Source: Monosporascus cannonballus
Lineage: Eukaryota; Ascomycota; Sordariomycetes; Xylariales
Direction: 5' to 3'
DNA length: 64,000 bases
NCBI GenBank assembly: GCA_004154925.1
Contig: QJNS01000743.1
Coordinates: 124,378-188,377, forward strand
A model generated the notes under the pieces. It did no database searches. It had not been told where the DNA came from and saw nothing but the letters and a program-made list of their open reading frames with translations. Position numbers and translations under genes: made by a program. Below, one piece after another: positions 24,490 through 36,830 of the stretch; position 1 is the first letter of the stretch; the number at the start of each line of letters is the position of its first letter.

Positions 24490-25470
24490 TAATCGTCGAT
24501 CGATTAACGAAATTTTCTTATTTCTTACCATATTACGAAAATATAAATGCCGAACAAATGGCATATACTTTTTAAGATATATTTTCAGTATATACGGATT
24601 ATTAATAAAAGTTATTTTAAATAAAAGATCGATATTCGCATCTAAGTTTTAGCAAAGCTTAATAATATAAATCGGCCTAAATTACAAGTTATTCAACGTA
24701 TTTAAACCTTAAACGGATAAATAATTAAAACGGACGAATTAAACTCTAAAAATTTACTTACGATATTATATTAATTACGAACAAAATAATTAGGTTAAAA
24801 ATTATTTATTACATAGTTAACTTATAAAGCCAGTTATTACGAAAACATTAAAATAATATTTACGAACGTAAATTTTGATTTTGTTTTAAAAGTTTACAAA
24901 ATATTACGTAATAATAGTCTAATTGATATTAAAATAATTGTTACAGTAAAATTATTGCGATAATTATATTAAAAAATAAAGACAAAATTGGAATTCGTAC
25001 GAAAATAAATAAACAAATATTATAACTGGAAAAAACTTAAAAGGATTAACTTTCGAAAAAGGGAAAATAGTTTCTTTATTATTAAAAAATATTTAAATAA
25101 AATAACTTAGCATAAAACTCGATTTTAAGTATATTGGTTTATATAAAATTATCCAACAATTTTTAAAAAATAATTATTAATTAAAATATTAACCGAAAAT
25201 TAAATTTTATTAAATATTTTATGTTTTTTTATTCGAATTAATAACGGATATAATTAAAATACATACGATGTAAAATAATATGGAAATAAAAAACAAATAA
25301 ATATATAAGGTAAAGAAAATTTTTAATATGCCAAAATAAAACGGATTTACTTAATATTTGATTAAATGAAAAAAATATCCGAATTTCAAAAGTACCTGGG
25401 AACCTGTTAAGAACTTTATTGGCGCTTAGCGCCTGTTAAAAAAATTTCACCAGTAACGCCGAAATCGGCA
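24490..25470 (+). pseudogene. Integrase and chromodomain of unit B' (continuation)
   Basis: Starts with the taatc duplication and continues the reading cut at 17430: IVDRLTKFSYFLPYYENTNAEQMAYTF, the integrase core. A chromodomain relic follows at about 25340-25460. It gives an independent second view of the same domain as element B at 22560-23520. Stops interrupt it. Confidence 0.82.
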
Positions 25471-26068
25471 GGGTTAAAGGTCCCCTAATTAATAAACGAC
25501 CAGTTGATAGATTTCAGATTGGACCAGTCGAAAGGAGGCGCGGCCTCTGCCGATATAGCTTTGGCGGCCTCCAATTCGGCCTATTTTTTTTGCGTTCCAA
25601 TTTATCCAGTTCCTTCAAGGACCGAAACCTGCGGGATAGAATACGTGCTATACGATCGGCCCATAATTTCTTTTGTTTTTGAAGTAGGTAAACCTTGGCC
25701 TGCGCCTATTTTACTTCTTTTTTAGCTTTTTTAAATTCCGTTTTAACTTTAAAGTAATTGAAAACGAATTTTTTAAGCTGAAAAGTGGAAAAATCGTTAA
25801 CGTCGTAAAGGCCATAATTTCGCGTTACGTATTTGTCGTACCGGAAGGAATTTGACGAAAAAGTACAATAAAATAATAATTTACGAGAAATATAATAAAA
25901 ATTTATAAGTATATTTATAATTCGAAAAGTAATAAACTTAAGGAAGTTATTTCGTTTTTTAGTTTTTCTGTTAATCGGCTTTTTAATACGACTCGATATA
26001 ATGGCAAAAAGGGATTTATACGAAAAAAAAGAAGTTTTCGGGGCAAAGATTATGGAAAAAGAGGATCG
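25471..26068 (+). other. Tail between chromodomain and right LTR of A/B'
   Basis: Contains a GC-richer pocket at about 25483-25700 with less RIP than its surroundings. The open frames here (25504-25725 plus, 25706-26113 minus) match nothing I know and look like chance. The sequence just after the chromodomain resembles the corresponding tail of element D (about 50900-51060 on the minus strand). Confidence 0.45.
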
Positions 26069-26402
26069 TATTATGACCTGATAGGCTGCGATCTCGGGAA
26101 ACGGTTGTAACAAGAAAATGATTAAATTATGTGGGTCGAGTTACGTAATAGCTCGACAGGATTTATCGTAAAGCCCATAAAGCTAGATTCGATAAAAATA
26201 AAAGAATGAAGATATATACGCTTATTATTTCCATAATTTAAATAACTTCGGTTTGTAATATAATATCGTTATTTAAAGCACCTTTGGCATTATAAGACGT
26301 AATACGATTATTGTATCCATTACTTAGACTTCCACGATACTTTTATTAAAATAAACTCGTACGACTAAGATTTAATAGTTAGTTAAACCCCTAGCCGTTA
26401 TA
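26069..26402 (+). repeat. 3' LTR of element A
   Basis: 334 bp, closest to the 11498 LTR: tattatgacctgataggct, cgggaaacggttgtaacaag, gggtcgagttacgtaatag. Many differences from the 5' copy are C/T or G/A. It ends cccctagccgttata. Confidence 0.85.
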
Positions 26403-26770
26403 TAAAGGTATTCCTGCTCTTAGATTAAGATAATTAATTAATATTGCCTAATTATAAAGGCGGTATTGCTTTTAGTACTATATTAAATACGAAAATTTTA
26501 CCTTTTAAAATATTATTATTAATTTTATAATTTTTAGCTAAGAAAAATATAAATTTCGAGCCTTAATTTCTTGATTAAAGCAAGTATATTAAAAATATTA
26601 CAAGATATAATTTGCACGATAAATACTATATCCAATATCTTCGAACATGATAACTAATTAATGGTTTTGACGGTTAATATATATAACTTAATACGTTATA
26701 GCTCCACCTTTGTTTGCTTTATCGCGATTAGGACTCCAATTTGAAAGTTGTGGCTGCGCCTAGAACACAG
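26403..26770 (+). other. AT-rich flank and repeat R, left half of second copy
   Basis: 26403-26680 is AT-rich without recognised features. From about 26690 it is repeat R: 26690-26770 joined to 35754 onward aligns with the complement of 4880-5085. Element G begins at 26771, preceded by cacag. Confidence 0.6.
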
Positions 26771-26773
26771 TGT

Positions 26774-28878
26774 TACCGTATTAACCCTCGAAATTCGTTA
26801 AAAGCTAATCAAAGCTTCTAGCCACACAAAGCCTAGCTTGCAGTAAGTTACACCCATCCACGGCTTTTAGCCGCTTATAGCCTAGCTACCGTTTGTAGCA
26901 AATATTAGACTTTGACTTTCGGGCTGCCGTACGTCATGATAAGAGACCATATGCTCTTAAAGAAGCTCATTTAATATATAATATTTGACGTAATTTGAAA
27001 TATAGGTCTTTTCCTATTACCGTATATAATTATGGGAGTTTTCCAGCCCAGATTAGCTAATTTTATACCTTGCCGCAGCTTTAAACCACGTTCGAAAATA
27101 TTTTGTAACCGTATAATTAAATGTACAGCTTTTATTTAACGCGTTAAACGCTTTTATATGCGCGAAAAAAATTAAAATTTTAACTTAATTATATACGTTC
27201 GAAAAATAGCACATTAACTCTTTTTAAAGATTATTATCGATTTATATATAAAAAAGCCTATAACTTTTTTAAGGTATTTATAATTATAATTATAAGATAA
27301 TAAAAAGATTAGTTTTTTATTTTTAATTGATTTTCGTAATATACGTTATCGTAATATTTTTAAATTAAAGCGAAAGTATTTTACAAATTTCTTAAAATTA
27401 AATTATATAATTGTTTTATTATATTTATATAGTTTTATAAGTATAAGCGCCGTATATAGAAAACGATATATCCTTGATTAACTTTTACCTTTTCGAATAA
27501 ATAATTTTACGGTTTTTTAACGATATTTTATCGTACGAAAATGTATTATTAAAATAATTATATGTTTTTCAAATAAAACGGTCAAAATTGTAAATAACGT
27601 TTTATATTTTATATAACTTATATTATAACCCCAACTGTATCCGAAAAACCTAATTATTAAGATAAAATATATTTTTAATTTTTTTCGAAATTAAATTTCG
27701 CCTTATATTTAATCGTTTTTTATATTTCAAAATTTGTAAGATGTATAAAACTGTATTCCGATTTAAATATGTAAATAGTTATATATATAATTGTAAAGGG
27801 TTTTAGATTATTACTGCGGCATTAGACCGTAATAAGTAAAACAAGAAATTAATTACTTTAATTTTTTTTATATAGACTGATGACAAAAATCGAAAAAGGT
27901 TAAAACTTATAATTATTTTCTATAGCACTTCCAGAAACCGTTCTTAAATATTTAACAAAAAAAAGTAATATGTAATCGGTATAAAGGTTTTATTTAACGA
28001 AAAGGCATGTAATAACGGAAAAGTTACAATAAATATCGTAAATAACTTTGACAAATACGCCGATAACGAAAATATATTATTAATTATGGACGTGATAACC
28101 TTTTATAAGCCTTCGAAAATTATCAGAGTTTTGCACAATTATTATATTATTACCACGTTTATTTTACCTCGTTATATAAGCCTTTTTCAGTCTCTAGATA
28201 TAGCTATTAATAACCTTTTTAAGAACGAAGTTGCTAAATCCGTAAGTAGGTATATTACGAAAAAAGAAAATTATTACTTTTAATAATATAAAAGTCCTAT
28301 AACGTAAAATATTTGGAACTGCCGTATTATAAATATATGTATTATTTAACAAATTTAAAAACATTTTTAAACAAAAATATTTAATTTAAAGGTATTTTAT
28401 TACTGTAAAATCAATGTTTGTTTTAATAGCAATAAAAATAACCTTATTAATATTAAAAATATATTAAAATTCGATTTTATAAAATGGAAAACGGTACACA
28501 ATAACGTTTTCGAAAGCTATCAGGTTCTCCTTAACACTCTTAATATATATTATTAATTTCGTTATTGTATTAATTTAAGGCAATTTACCGTTATTAAGCT
28601 AATTAAAGTATGCCAAATTAATAACTTAAAAATCATTAAAAAGAATTAGTTGTAATTATATAGATAGCTACTTTAACACCACAATAATTATCATGATATC
28701 GCTTATAACACCTTACAAAGCGACAGAAAAGCAATAAAAAGTTTCAAGGAGACACTGGGGGCTATTGGATGGCAAAGAATACACACACAATTTGTATAGA
28801 TGGCGTTGGAAAATAACATATTGCTACCCTTAGCGCTAAGCCGTTAGCTTTTAACGAATTTCGAGGGTTAATACAGTA
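26774..28878 (+). mobile_element. pogo-like (Tc1/mariner superfamily) DNA transposon, RIP-mutated
   Basis: Inverted ends of 33 bp plus TA on each side: TA-CCGTATTAACCCTCG... (26774-26808) and the complement (28844-28878), with one C/T mismatch. TA is the expected target duplication of this superfamily. The element proper is 26776-28876 (2101 bp). It interrupts the start of the LTR of G: TGTTA lies on the left and TACAACTCG on the right. The transposase inside is broken. Confidence 0.88.
28086..28283 (+). pseudogene. DDE transposase relic of the pogo-like element
   Basis: A 65-residue open piece with MDVITFYKP, then FILPRYISLFQSLDIAINNLFKNEV. This matches the DDE_1-family stretch LxMDxxxxHK...PPGxTSxxQPLDxxINKPFK of pogo/Tigger-like transposases. 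RIP has turned PPGCTS-like residues into PRYIS. Upstream and downstream coding sequence is full of stops. Confidence 0.72.
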
Positions 28879-29236
28879 CAACTCGAACCAAGGCCGGTTG
28901 CAGAGAACGGTCGGATCTTCATAAATGGGTTACGTGATTTGGATCTCTTTTTGTATCAAGATCCAAGTGAATTCTTATAGAACTAATCGCATCTAAAAGA
29001 ATTAAATTCGTAATAATTTTAAAATTTAATTAAGATTTTTTAAACCGATATAAAATATTCTTTCCACATTAACAATTACATAGTATTTGTTTCTAATATT
29101 ATTATATTTTTTAAAAATGGTTTAATATTATAAAATAAAACAAAACAATTCTATTATATAAATTTGCATAATATTTTATTTGATATAAATCCGTACGATT
29201 TAAGTTTAATAATTAGTTAAGTCTTTAACCGTTATA
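28879..29236 (+). repeat. 5' LTR of element G (main part)
   Basis: Continues TGTTA (26771-26775). The U3 start is well preserved (gaaccaaggccggttgcagagaacgg, gttacgtga, and a ttggatc...gatccaa inverted pair near 28940-28970). The 3' half is RIP-mutated. It ends ttaaccgttata. With the split part it is 363 bp, against 366 bp for the 3' LTR. Confidence 0.85.
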
Positions 29237-32200
29237 CGTTAAAATCTTTTATTTCATTAACAAGTTACGATAACGAGGATTTATAGTTAAATAAAATAAA
29301 AATTTATTTCAAAGAAGTTTCAAACTAAATTAAAATGAAATATTATTTACAGTTAACCATTTCGATAGAATTTAATTATTTTAAATCAGCACTTTTTTAA
29401 AAAGAATCATGTGAATTTTTAACTAAATATATCGCAATAATAATTAAAATAAATTACGGATAATATATTTCAACAATTTTTAAAAATTGATATTAAATAT
29501 AATAATAAATTACAATATACTATTAATATTAACATTGTTTTAATATAACAATAACAATAGTATTTCGTACAGAATAGTATTACAATTTAGAATATTTAAT
29601 ATTTTTCAACAGACAATTAAGTAAAAAAAAATATAAGGCTTACAAATATATATAATTTATAAATTTCTATTATAAAAATTAACTTTTCATTTTTAAAAAA
29701 TGTCTTAACAATATTAACAAAACTATGATTTAAATTTTTTATATGATTTTGGCTTCATATAAATATAAGCTGTTATTTTAAGAAGGTTAACACGGAATGT
29801 GAAAAATTAATACATTAACTTAAAGACTTTTTTAAAAAATAATAAGTTATTTTTGAAAACCAACGAGAGAAATATCAAGAAAATCGAAAATATATTTAAT
29901 TAAAGGTTTTCGATTAATTTGGTTCAAGGTTTATAACATATTAAAATAAATAATAATACTATATATATAACGAATAAAAGGGATTAGTTTTTTATATAAT
30001 ATATACATATTTATTAAAAAGAAATGGATGTTTTAAATAAGGCGGGAAAATATAAAAACCAAAGTAATAATATCGGTATTTCTGGATTATAACGTTACAA
30101 AATTAAATTAAAACTGGAATATTTATAGATAATAAGCAATTTTTAAAGGTTATTATAAATACTACAATTATTAAACAAAATAAAGCAAATAAACAATCGA
30201 AATATACTACGAAGTATTATTATTCAATTCTATTTTTAATTAATTTTATTATAAACTTAAAAGAATATTTCTGAAATGGAAATAAATATTTACATTAGAA
30301 ATACAGAGCAATATAACGTTAATATAATGGTAAATAAAGCGGTATAATATATAGAAATACAAATTATTTAATATAAGAAACAAGTATTACAAAATTTTAA
30401 CAAAGTAATTCGAAGGATAAATAGATCTATAAAACCAATAGGTATAGTAATTTAATACATGTTATATAAAAATATATAAAAGATTTGGTAAATTTAACGA
30501 CAATTTAAAAATTTATTTATAAAAAATGTAAAATAATAAAGCTTAAAAATTTAAAACAAAAATTTAAAACAAGTTTCAAATACAATAATAAAAGAGGTGA
30601 CTAATTGTATTATTTTCGATATACAAATCCAAATATATTAGTATACTAAAATAATAAATTGCGAAATCTAGAGCAGAACTTATATTATAGCATTTGATAT
30701 TTATAAATTTAATTTAATAAATAAAATACAAATTAAAACTTTATATAATTACTAATTCCGAAAGTTAGAAATTTCTTTAAAATATCAGAAATGAGTTTCG
30801 AAATAAATTAATTCGAATATTTTATTTTAAAAACTCTCAAATTATGTATTTGAATTTCGTTTTATTTACAAATTACAATATAATTTGATATAGTTATAGT
30901 TCTATAAATATATTATATCGTCATTATCAGTAAAATAACGTTTAAGCAATTAAATAATATTATATAAAATTAACTCGAAATAATAACGGATTTTATCAAT
31001 ATATCACTATAATTTTACTTATATAAACAAATTTTTAAAAATCTTAATACGGAATTATCGAAATCTAAAAAATGAAATTAGAAAATGATAATTTAAAAGC
31101 GTTTATTTAATAAATGTGACGTTATTTACAAATCTTAACAGAAATAGATTATGCACTTTTCCAAGAAATTAAAACCAGTATACCAATTTAAATTTACGTT
31201 TTAAAATTACATATAAAAAATATATCTTTTGACTTTTAAAAATTATAAGAAATTACGATTTATACTCCATTATCGTTATTTAAATAATAAAATTATTAAG
31301 GTCGATTATTAATATTATTTTAAACTATTAAAATAAAAGACTAAGTTTGTAAAAGTTAATGATTCACACTATTTGATTTTAAAAATAATTATAACTTTAT
31401 TTAAAAATATGAAGAAAAAACACATTTAATATAAAATACGAATTTCTTGCGAATTTGGTATTATTAACAAAATTTATAAATTTATTAATAAATTCTAATC
31501 AAACAATAAAGTTTAATTAATAAATATAATTCCACATTTTTATTATTTATTATTTTACCGATATTCTTTTTTCGAAATCGGAAAATATATATATAAGATA
31601 TATTTATAAAGTTTTCTAAGGTTTTTAAAACGTTGAACTATTTGTAAACCACAAAAAAACTTAATATTATAAAAGTTTACAAAATGTAAAATGTATTATT
31701 ATTTCGAAATATATTAGATTACAGTTTAAAAAATCATTAACACTACATCATGATAAATACTTATTATTTTTTTATCAAATATAAAAAATGTTTAAAATTC
31801 GCTAATTATTGCAGATATTTTAAGAAGAACTTTGCTGAAATTATTTTAATTTTAATTAATTTTATTTTAACAAATAAGTATATATATATACCGTAAATAC
31901 CAAAAACGTTTAAAGAGACTAAGATTGTAAATATTAATAACTTAATACGAACTTGATTTAACTTATTAAATTTCTTTGAATTAAAAACCCATATTTCGAA
32001 TTACACGTTAAATAAAGAGATTAATTATGGGAATATTTAAAAGAAATCATATCTTATTACATTTTTATCATATATTAAAAAAGGCCAAATTACGGTATTT
32101 TAAATTAAAAAATAGCTGGTAATTATTATAGCTTTTCGAAAATAGAAGTGGTTTTTGATAAAGAATTTTTATTAATTAAAACTTTATATAAAATAGTAAA

Positions 32201-32882
32201 ATTTTAATCGTTTTGTTAAGATCAAAATATTTATAGGACAATAATTACTATACCCAAAAAAAGAACGAATTTTAATTTCGTTATTATTTATTAAAAAAAG
32301 AAACGCGTCGGCAATTACGTATTCTGTTTAAAGTGAGGCTTTATGGAATTAAAATGTAATCTATTTTAAACGTAAAAACTATAGATTAATTATCGTTTTC
32401 GAATATACTAGCTATAATATTTATCGTACAACAATTTTCTATATATATTTCTAAGCTAGGAATATACAGATTCGGGCTAAATATATTTTACATTTATAAA
32501 TAACGCTTGAAAACGATGAACTTAATGTTTTAAGTAAAATAACAAATAATAACAAACTAATTAATTAACATTAGTTATATATTGTTTGATATTGTTATTA
32601 AAATATTTAAGCTTATTATTAATTACAATATTACTAACTATATTATATACCGTATATTAAGAAATTGAAAATTATAATAATACTTTACTTAAATTAATTA
32701 AATGAATATCAAATCCTTAAATGTTACCAAATAAATATAATATAATATATATATAAATATTAATTACATCAATTTTTAACAACTTATAAAATCTTACGAT
32801 ACTTTTAACGTATGTTATTTTAAAAAACATTTAATAATAATAATAAAAATTTTATTACAAACTTATTTTATAACGTTATAAC
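29237..32882 (+). pseudogene. gag to RNase H of element G
   Basis: The most decayed Gypsy body in the window. gag (29237-30600) is barely recognisable. Protease lies near 30610-30850 (homologous to 14986-15207), RT about 31150-31620 with the catalytic box reading YFTD near 31557, and RNase H about 31960-32300. Stops everywhere. Confidence 0.65.
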
Positions 32883-33740
32883 GTATTACGTCAACTCGTA
32901 ACTTGAACAATTTTGCGATTCCTTTTTTAAAACTTTGTAATTATTAAACGAAATAATTCAATCATAATATATTTAATTAATTTAAATCGATTATATTTTT
33001 ATCGCTAACTGTATATATAACTTTAAAACAAATATTCGTATTATATGAAAGCTTATTATGGGTGCTATATTAATATTTTTCCCATTTAACCTTTTTATCA
33101 TTACTACTCTTAATAACGAATAATAACAATTTGTTATTACTACCTTTTTTATTAACCGAGAAAATTTGTTTATTTCGAATAATAAAGATTTTTCTTTGTT
33201 AAAAACGTTTATTTTAATCATTTTAAATACGTAAAATCGAATTATTATTTTAATAAATCCTGCGATACCGCAATACGCCTTACGACGCGCCTCGAAACGT
33301 ACCCTATAGCAAGCTTTACAGCCTTGTCTTATAGCCGTATAACGTGCTTTGTAATCTCTTAATACGACGCATTTTGCAAATATTTTCCACGTATTAAAGC
33401 CGGATAAAAATATTCGCGTATATAGGTTAAGAATTCGGTCGGTAATCGTTTTTTCGTTAGTCGGCTTTAGTACTTTCGAAATGGGGGTAATATTAATTTA
33501 AACGCATTAAAAAATTGTCGGTTACAAAACGGTTAAAAAGAAAAAATAACAATATAACACCCGTAGTAAACTTTGATATAATACGTATATTTGTTCCAGA
33601 ACTATATATATAATTAGCGATAAAGAATACGGTCGATTTAAATTAATTAAATGTGTTATGGTTAAGTAATTTGGATTAATTATTACAAGGTTCCAAAAAC
33701 CGAATTGCGAGCTTGTTTGAGTCGCGAGCTTGTGTAGTAC
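32883..33740. mobile_element. Foldback-type element with ~230-bp inverted arms
   Basis: 858 bp whose two ends are inverted copies of each other over roughly 230 bp (about 32883-33110 against 33510-33740), differing mostly at RIP-type positions. The flanks are gttataac (32875-32882) and gttataaa (33741-33748), an 8-bp duplication with one change, as for hAT-like elements. The ~400-bp centre has a GC-richer patch (33265-33400) and no convincing gene. It is inserted in pol of element G. The open frame at 32991-33221 (minus) is not coding. Confidence 0.78.
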
Positions 33741-33748
33741 GTTATAAA

Positions 33749-35382
33749 ATACTATATTTATGATTAATATGCTAATAAATTATAGAATTTAAGTATTATA
33801 GCTTTTTGGAACATATTCTTTATACGAAAGTCCAGGAATAAAAATACACTATAATAACATTTTTATAAGTGTTAATAAATTAATAAAACTCTTTATCTTG
33901 AATTTTATTTGCAAAATATAAATGTTTAATACAAGGTATATATATATATATTAATAAACAAAGATTAACTTCAAGCTTTACAAATTAATATATTAAGTTA
34001 TTTTTAACAAATAAAGTAGGATTTGTTGAAAATTTCAGGGAAATTTATAATATAAATATGTTTAAATTAAAAATTATTTCACGTATTTAAACTTTCAATA
34101 AACGAAACAAATAAACTAAATAATAACCGTTTATTTACGATAATATATTCATTATAAGTTAAGTAATTAAGATAAAAGTTGTCCGTTATATAATTAAATT
34201 ATAGTATTAATTATTACGGAAACATTAAGCTAATTTTAATAAATATTCATTTTATCTTTACATTTAACGTTTAATAACATATATATACTAAATATATTAA
34301 CGAAAAGATAATATTTCTTTCGAAATAACCTTAACAATTATATTAAAAATTAAATTAAATTTAGGGTTAATACGTAATTAAATATATCAAAATTAGACCA
34401 AACAGTATTTAGAGAAATAATCTTCGAAAAAGAATTATTTAACTATAAACAGCGTTTAAATAAATCGGCTTAATAAAAATTTTAATTACCAATATATCGC
34501 TTTATACATAATTATCAATTAAAACCTCTACTAAAAATTAAACATATCTATATTTTATATTTTAAATTAAAAATATCAACGAGTACTGTTAAAATCTGTA
34601 CGAAATAAAAGGATAAAAACTTCAAAGATGAAAGAATATAGCAAGTAAAAAAAGTCCTTAATATATAAAAAACAGATTTACTTAATACTTGATGAAGTAA
34701 AAGAATAGCTCGAATTCGAAAATATTTAAAAACTTATCAAAATTCTTATAAAACTCTGTGCTTATTAAAAGGTTTTTACAAATAACCTCAAAATTATTAA
34801 TAATAATTGTGTAATCGAAATTTATAAACACGAACTAACTGCAAAGATCGACGGTTTACCTAAATATAATAATCTCGACTTTCGAATATTTTTATATATT
34901 TAAATCGTTTATTAATTGAAATATACTTTTGATAATTTTTAGTTTATTCTCGTAAAAGATTTTTTTCTATCGCTGCAAACCCAAAAAAAACAGCCAATAA
35001 TTTCGTCGATATTACGTTATTTATACGTTAAGCCTTTTTTTATCTTTTATTAAAACTGCAAAAAAGTTTTTTAAATAACGACTTTTTTATAGTTCAAACG
35101 AATTTTTTCATAATACGACGAAAAAGATTAATCGGAATACTAGAATTATTATAACGTCGAATTTCTTTAAGTATTTAATATTTTATACCGTTTTTGAAAT
35201 ACTATATATACGATATTACTTTTGACTCGAATTTAATAATATAAATAATTAAAGATTTCAAGTGATATTTTTAGTTAAAATAATTGAAAAATTTGCGGTT
35301 AATAATACGACCTGTTATACTAAAATTGAAACTTGTTAAACGAAAATGTTTAAGGGTAAATATTTTTTAAAAAAAGAATTGA
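33749..35382 (+). pseudogene. Integrase, chromodomain and tail of element G
   Basis: Integrase relic about 33860-34420, homologous to 22560-23300. Chromodomain relic about 34660-34790 (tttacttaatacttgatgaag...). Then about 590 bp of 3' tail before the LTR. All frames broken. Confidence 0.65.
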
Positions 35383-35748
35383 TATTATAACGCGAACAAA
35401 GACCTATTGCAAAAAAACGGTCGAATTTATATAAATAAGTGACGTATTTTGGAAACTTTTGCCGCTAAAACTCAAATAAATCTATATGAAATTAATTGAA
35501 TTTCAAAAAATTAATATCTGCAATAATTTAATATTTTTATTAAATTTACTTGACTAATAAAAATACATATATTCATTAAATCTGTAATTATATAACATTA
35601 AGTTTTAATATAATTTCGTTATCTAAAATATCTTTAGTAATACGAAACGTAATTAAGTTATCATTTTACTAAAATTTGCGCGATATTCTTACTAATATAA
35701 ACTCGTACGATTTAGGTTTAATAATTAGTTAAACCTCTAGCCGTCACA
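35383..35748 (+). repeat. 3' LTR of element G
   Basis: 366 bp, starting TATTATAACGCG (RIP form of TGTTACAACTCG-like) and ending cctctagccgtcaca. It is more RIP-mutated in U3 than the 5' copy. Confidence 0.85.
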
Positions 35749-35753
35749 TACAG

Positions 35754-36830
35754 CAGTCGGAGCTAGAGCTATGGCTTTTAATCAAGAAGTAATTATTAAG
35801 GATATAATATATTAACTAAATCTCTTTAAAAATTATATTTCTGAAAATAATAAAAACGCTAAAATTAAGCCTGATACAAAGCTGTAATTTTTAAACATTT
35901 ATCAATACTGTTTCATACAAATTTAAGAAATATTATTAAATCTATCCTCATTAATATATATTAATATCAATATATCTACTATAATAACTTATATAATAAA
36001 ATATAAGATTTAGATTTATGTTATCATTTTTTATACTAGTACTATTTTAATTAGATAATATTTTTTAAACAGAATAATGCCTAATAAGTTAAGAAGCTAT
36101 CTTTAATTTTACATTATTTTTAATCGTTTTTTTATTTCATTTATTTTTTAAGAAATATATAATTTAAGTGTTATAAAAAACGTTAAGAAGAAATATAACA
36201 ATTACAACCTAAATATTTCGAAATATAAAAACAATTAGTGTTATGAAGTGGAATACAGTTAAAGTAAAGAAAAATCTTAATACTAAATTTCAAAACTAAA
36301 TTAATACGAATATTATAAAAATCGCGTTAATTTAAACGAATTTCTTTTTCGATCCGACCTATTATATTAAAGTTAATTGAAAACGTTAAAAAAATTCTTA
36401 AAAAAGGCTGTTTACTATTTTTATCGTTAGGATAAAAACCCTTTAAAAGAGAAATAATATTACGAGAATATAAGTTTTGGTTTCAAAAGAACTGTCTTTA
36501 AAAACTAATGTAAATTTACAATAGTTAAACCATAATCAAGGTTTTTAGCTTTTTAAATAATCTACCTAATTTAAGTAATCTAGAACTAAGTTATATAGCT
36601 TATATAAATCTATAATACCTTAATAAAAAAGAGAATATATAAATATCAATTTTCTTTATAAATAACAACTTACTGAATTTTGCTACTTAATTATTAATTA
36701 TAACCTTTTATTAAAAGCACTTTTTTTTTAATTACTATAGAAATTTGAAAACAATATTAATAAATAAATATTTTTAAAATTATTTGATGCTTAACTATTA
36801 TCTGCAAATTAAAACCCTTCTTAAATATTG
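35754..36830 (+). other. Repeat R, right half of second copy, and unassigned AT-rich sequence
   Basis: 35754 to about 36050 continues repeat R: gagctatggcttttaatcaagaag pairs with the complement of the 4996-5020 region. After that, up to about 36830, I see only AT-rich degraded sequence without a recognisable domain. Confidence 0.5.

Larger units (their letters stand above)
11498..26402 (+). mobile_element. Gypsy-type element 'A', RIP-degraded, with nested elements
   Basis: Bounded by two related LTRs (11498-11832 and 26069-26402, both about 335 bp, both starting TRTTATGAYCTRATAGGCT and ending in a RIP form of agccgtcaca). A second 5' LTR with its own leader and gag (B') begins at 12683, and element B is inserted at 17431. 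A purine-rich tract at 26054-26065 just before the right LTR fits a polypurine tract. No clean target duplication was found (aaaat on the left, taaag on the right). Whether A and B' are nested elements or a rearranged one is open. Confidence 0.75.
26771..35748 (+). mobile_element. Complete chromodomain Gypsy element 'G', heavily RIP-mutated
   Basis: The 5' LTR is 26771-26775 plus 28879-29236 (split by a pogo-like element); the 3' LTR is 35383-35748. Target duplications are cacag (26766-26770) and tacag (35749-35753), one C-to-T difference. Both flanks are repeat R, so the empty site can be read at about 5030 on the other strand. The pol order is intact but decayed. A foldback element (32883-33740) is inserted between RNase H and integrase. 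Confidence 0.88.

Noticed and set aside
25706..26113. 135-codon minus-strand open frame
   Set aside because: It runs across the tail and into the LTR of element A, is lysine/phenylalanine-rich as expected for AT-rich DNA, and has no homology I recognise.
11493..26407. Target duplication for element A
   Set aside because: Flanks are aaaat and taaag; no 5-bp match without invoking extra changes, so not claimed.
32991..33221. 76-codon minus-strand open frame in the foldback element
   Set aside because: It overlaps one inverted arm, has AT-driven composition, and its counterpart in the other arm is not open.
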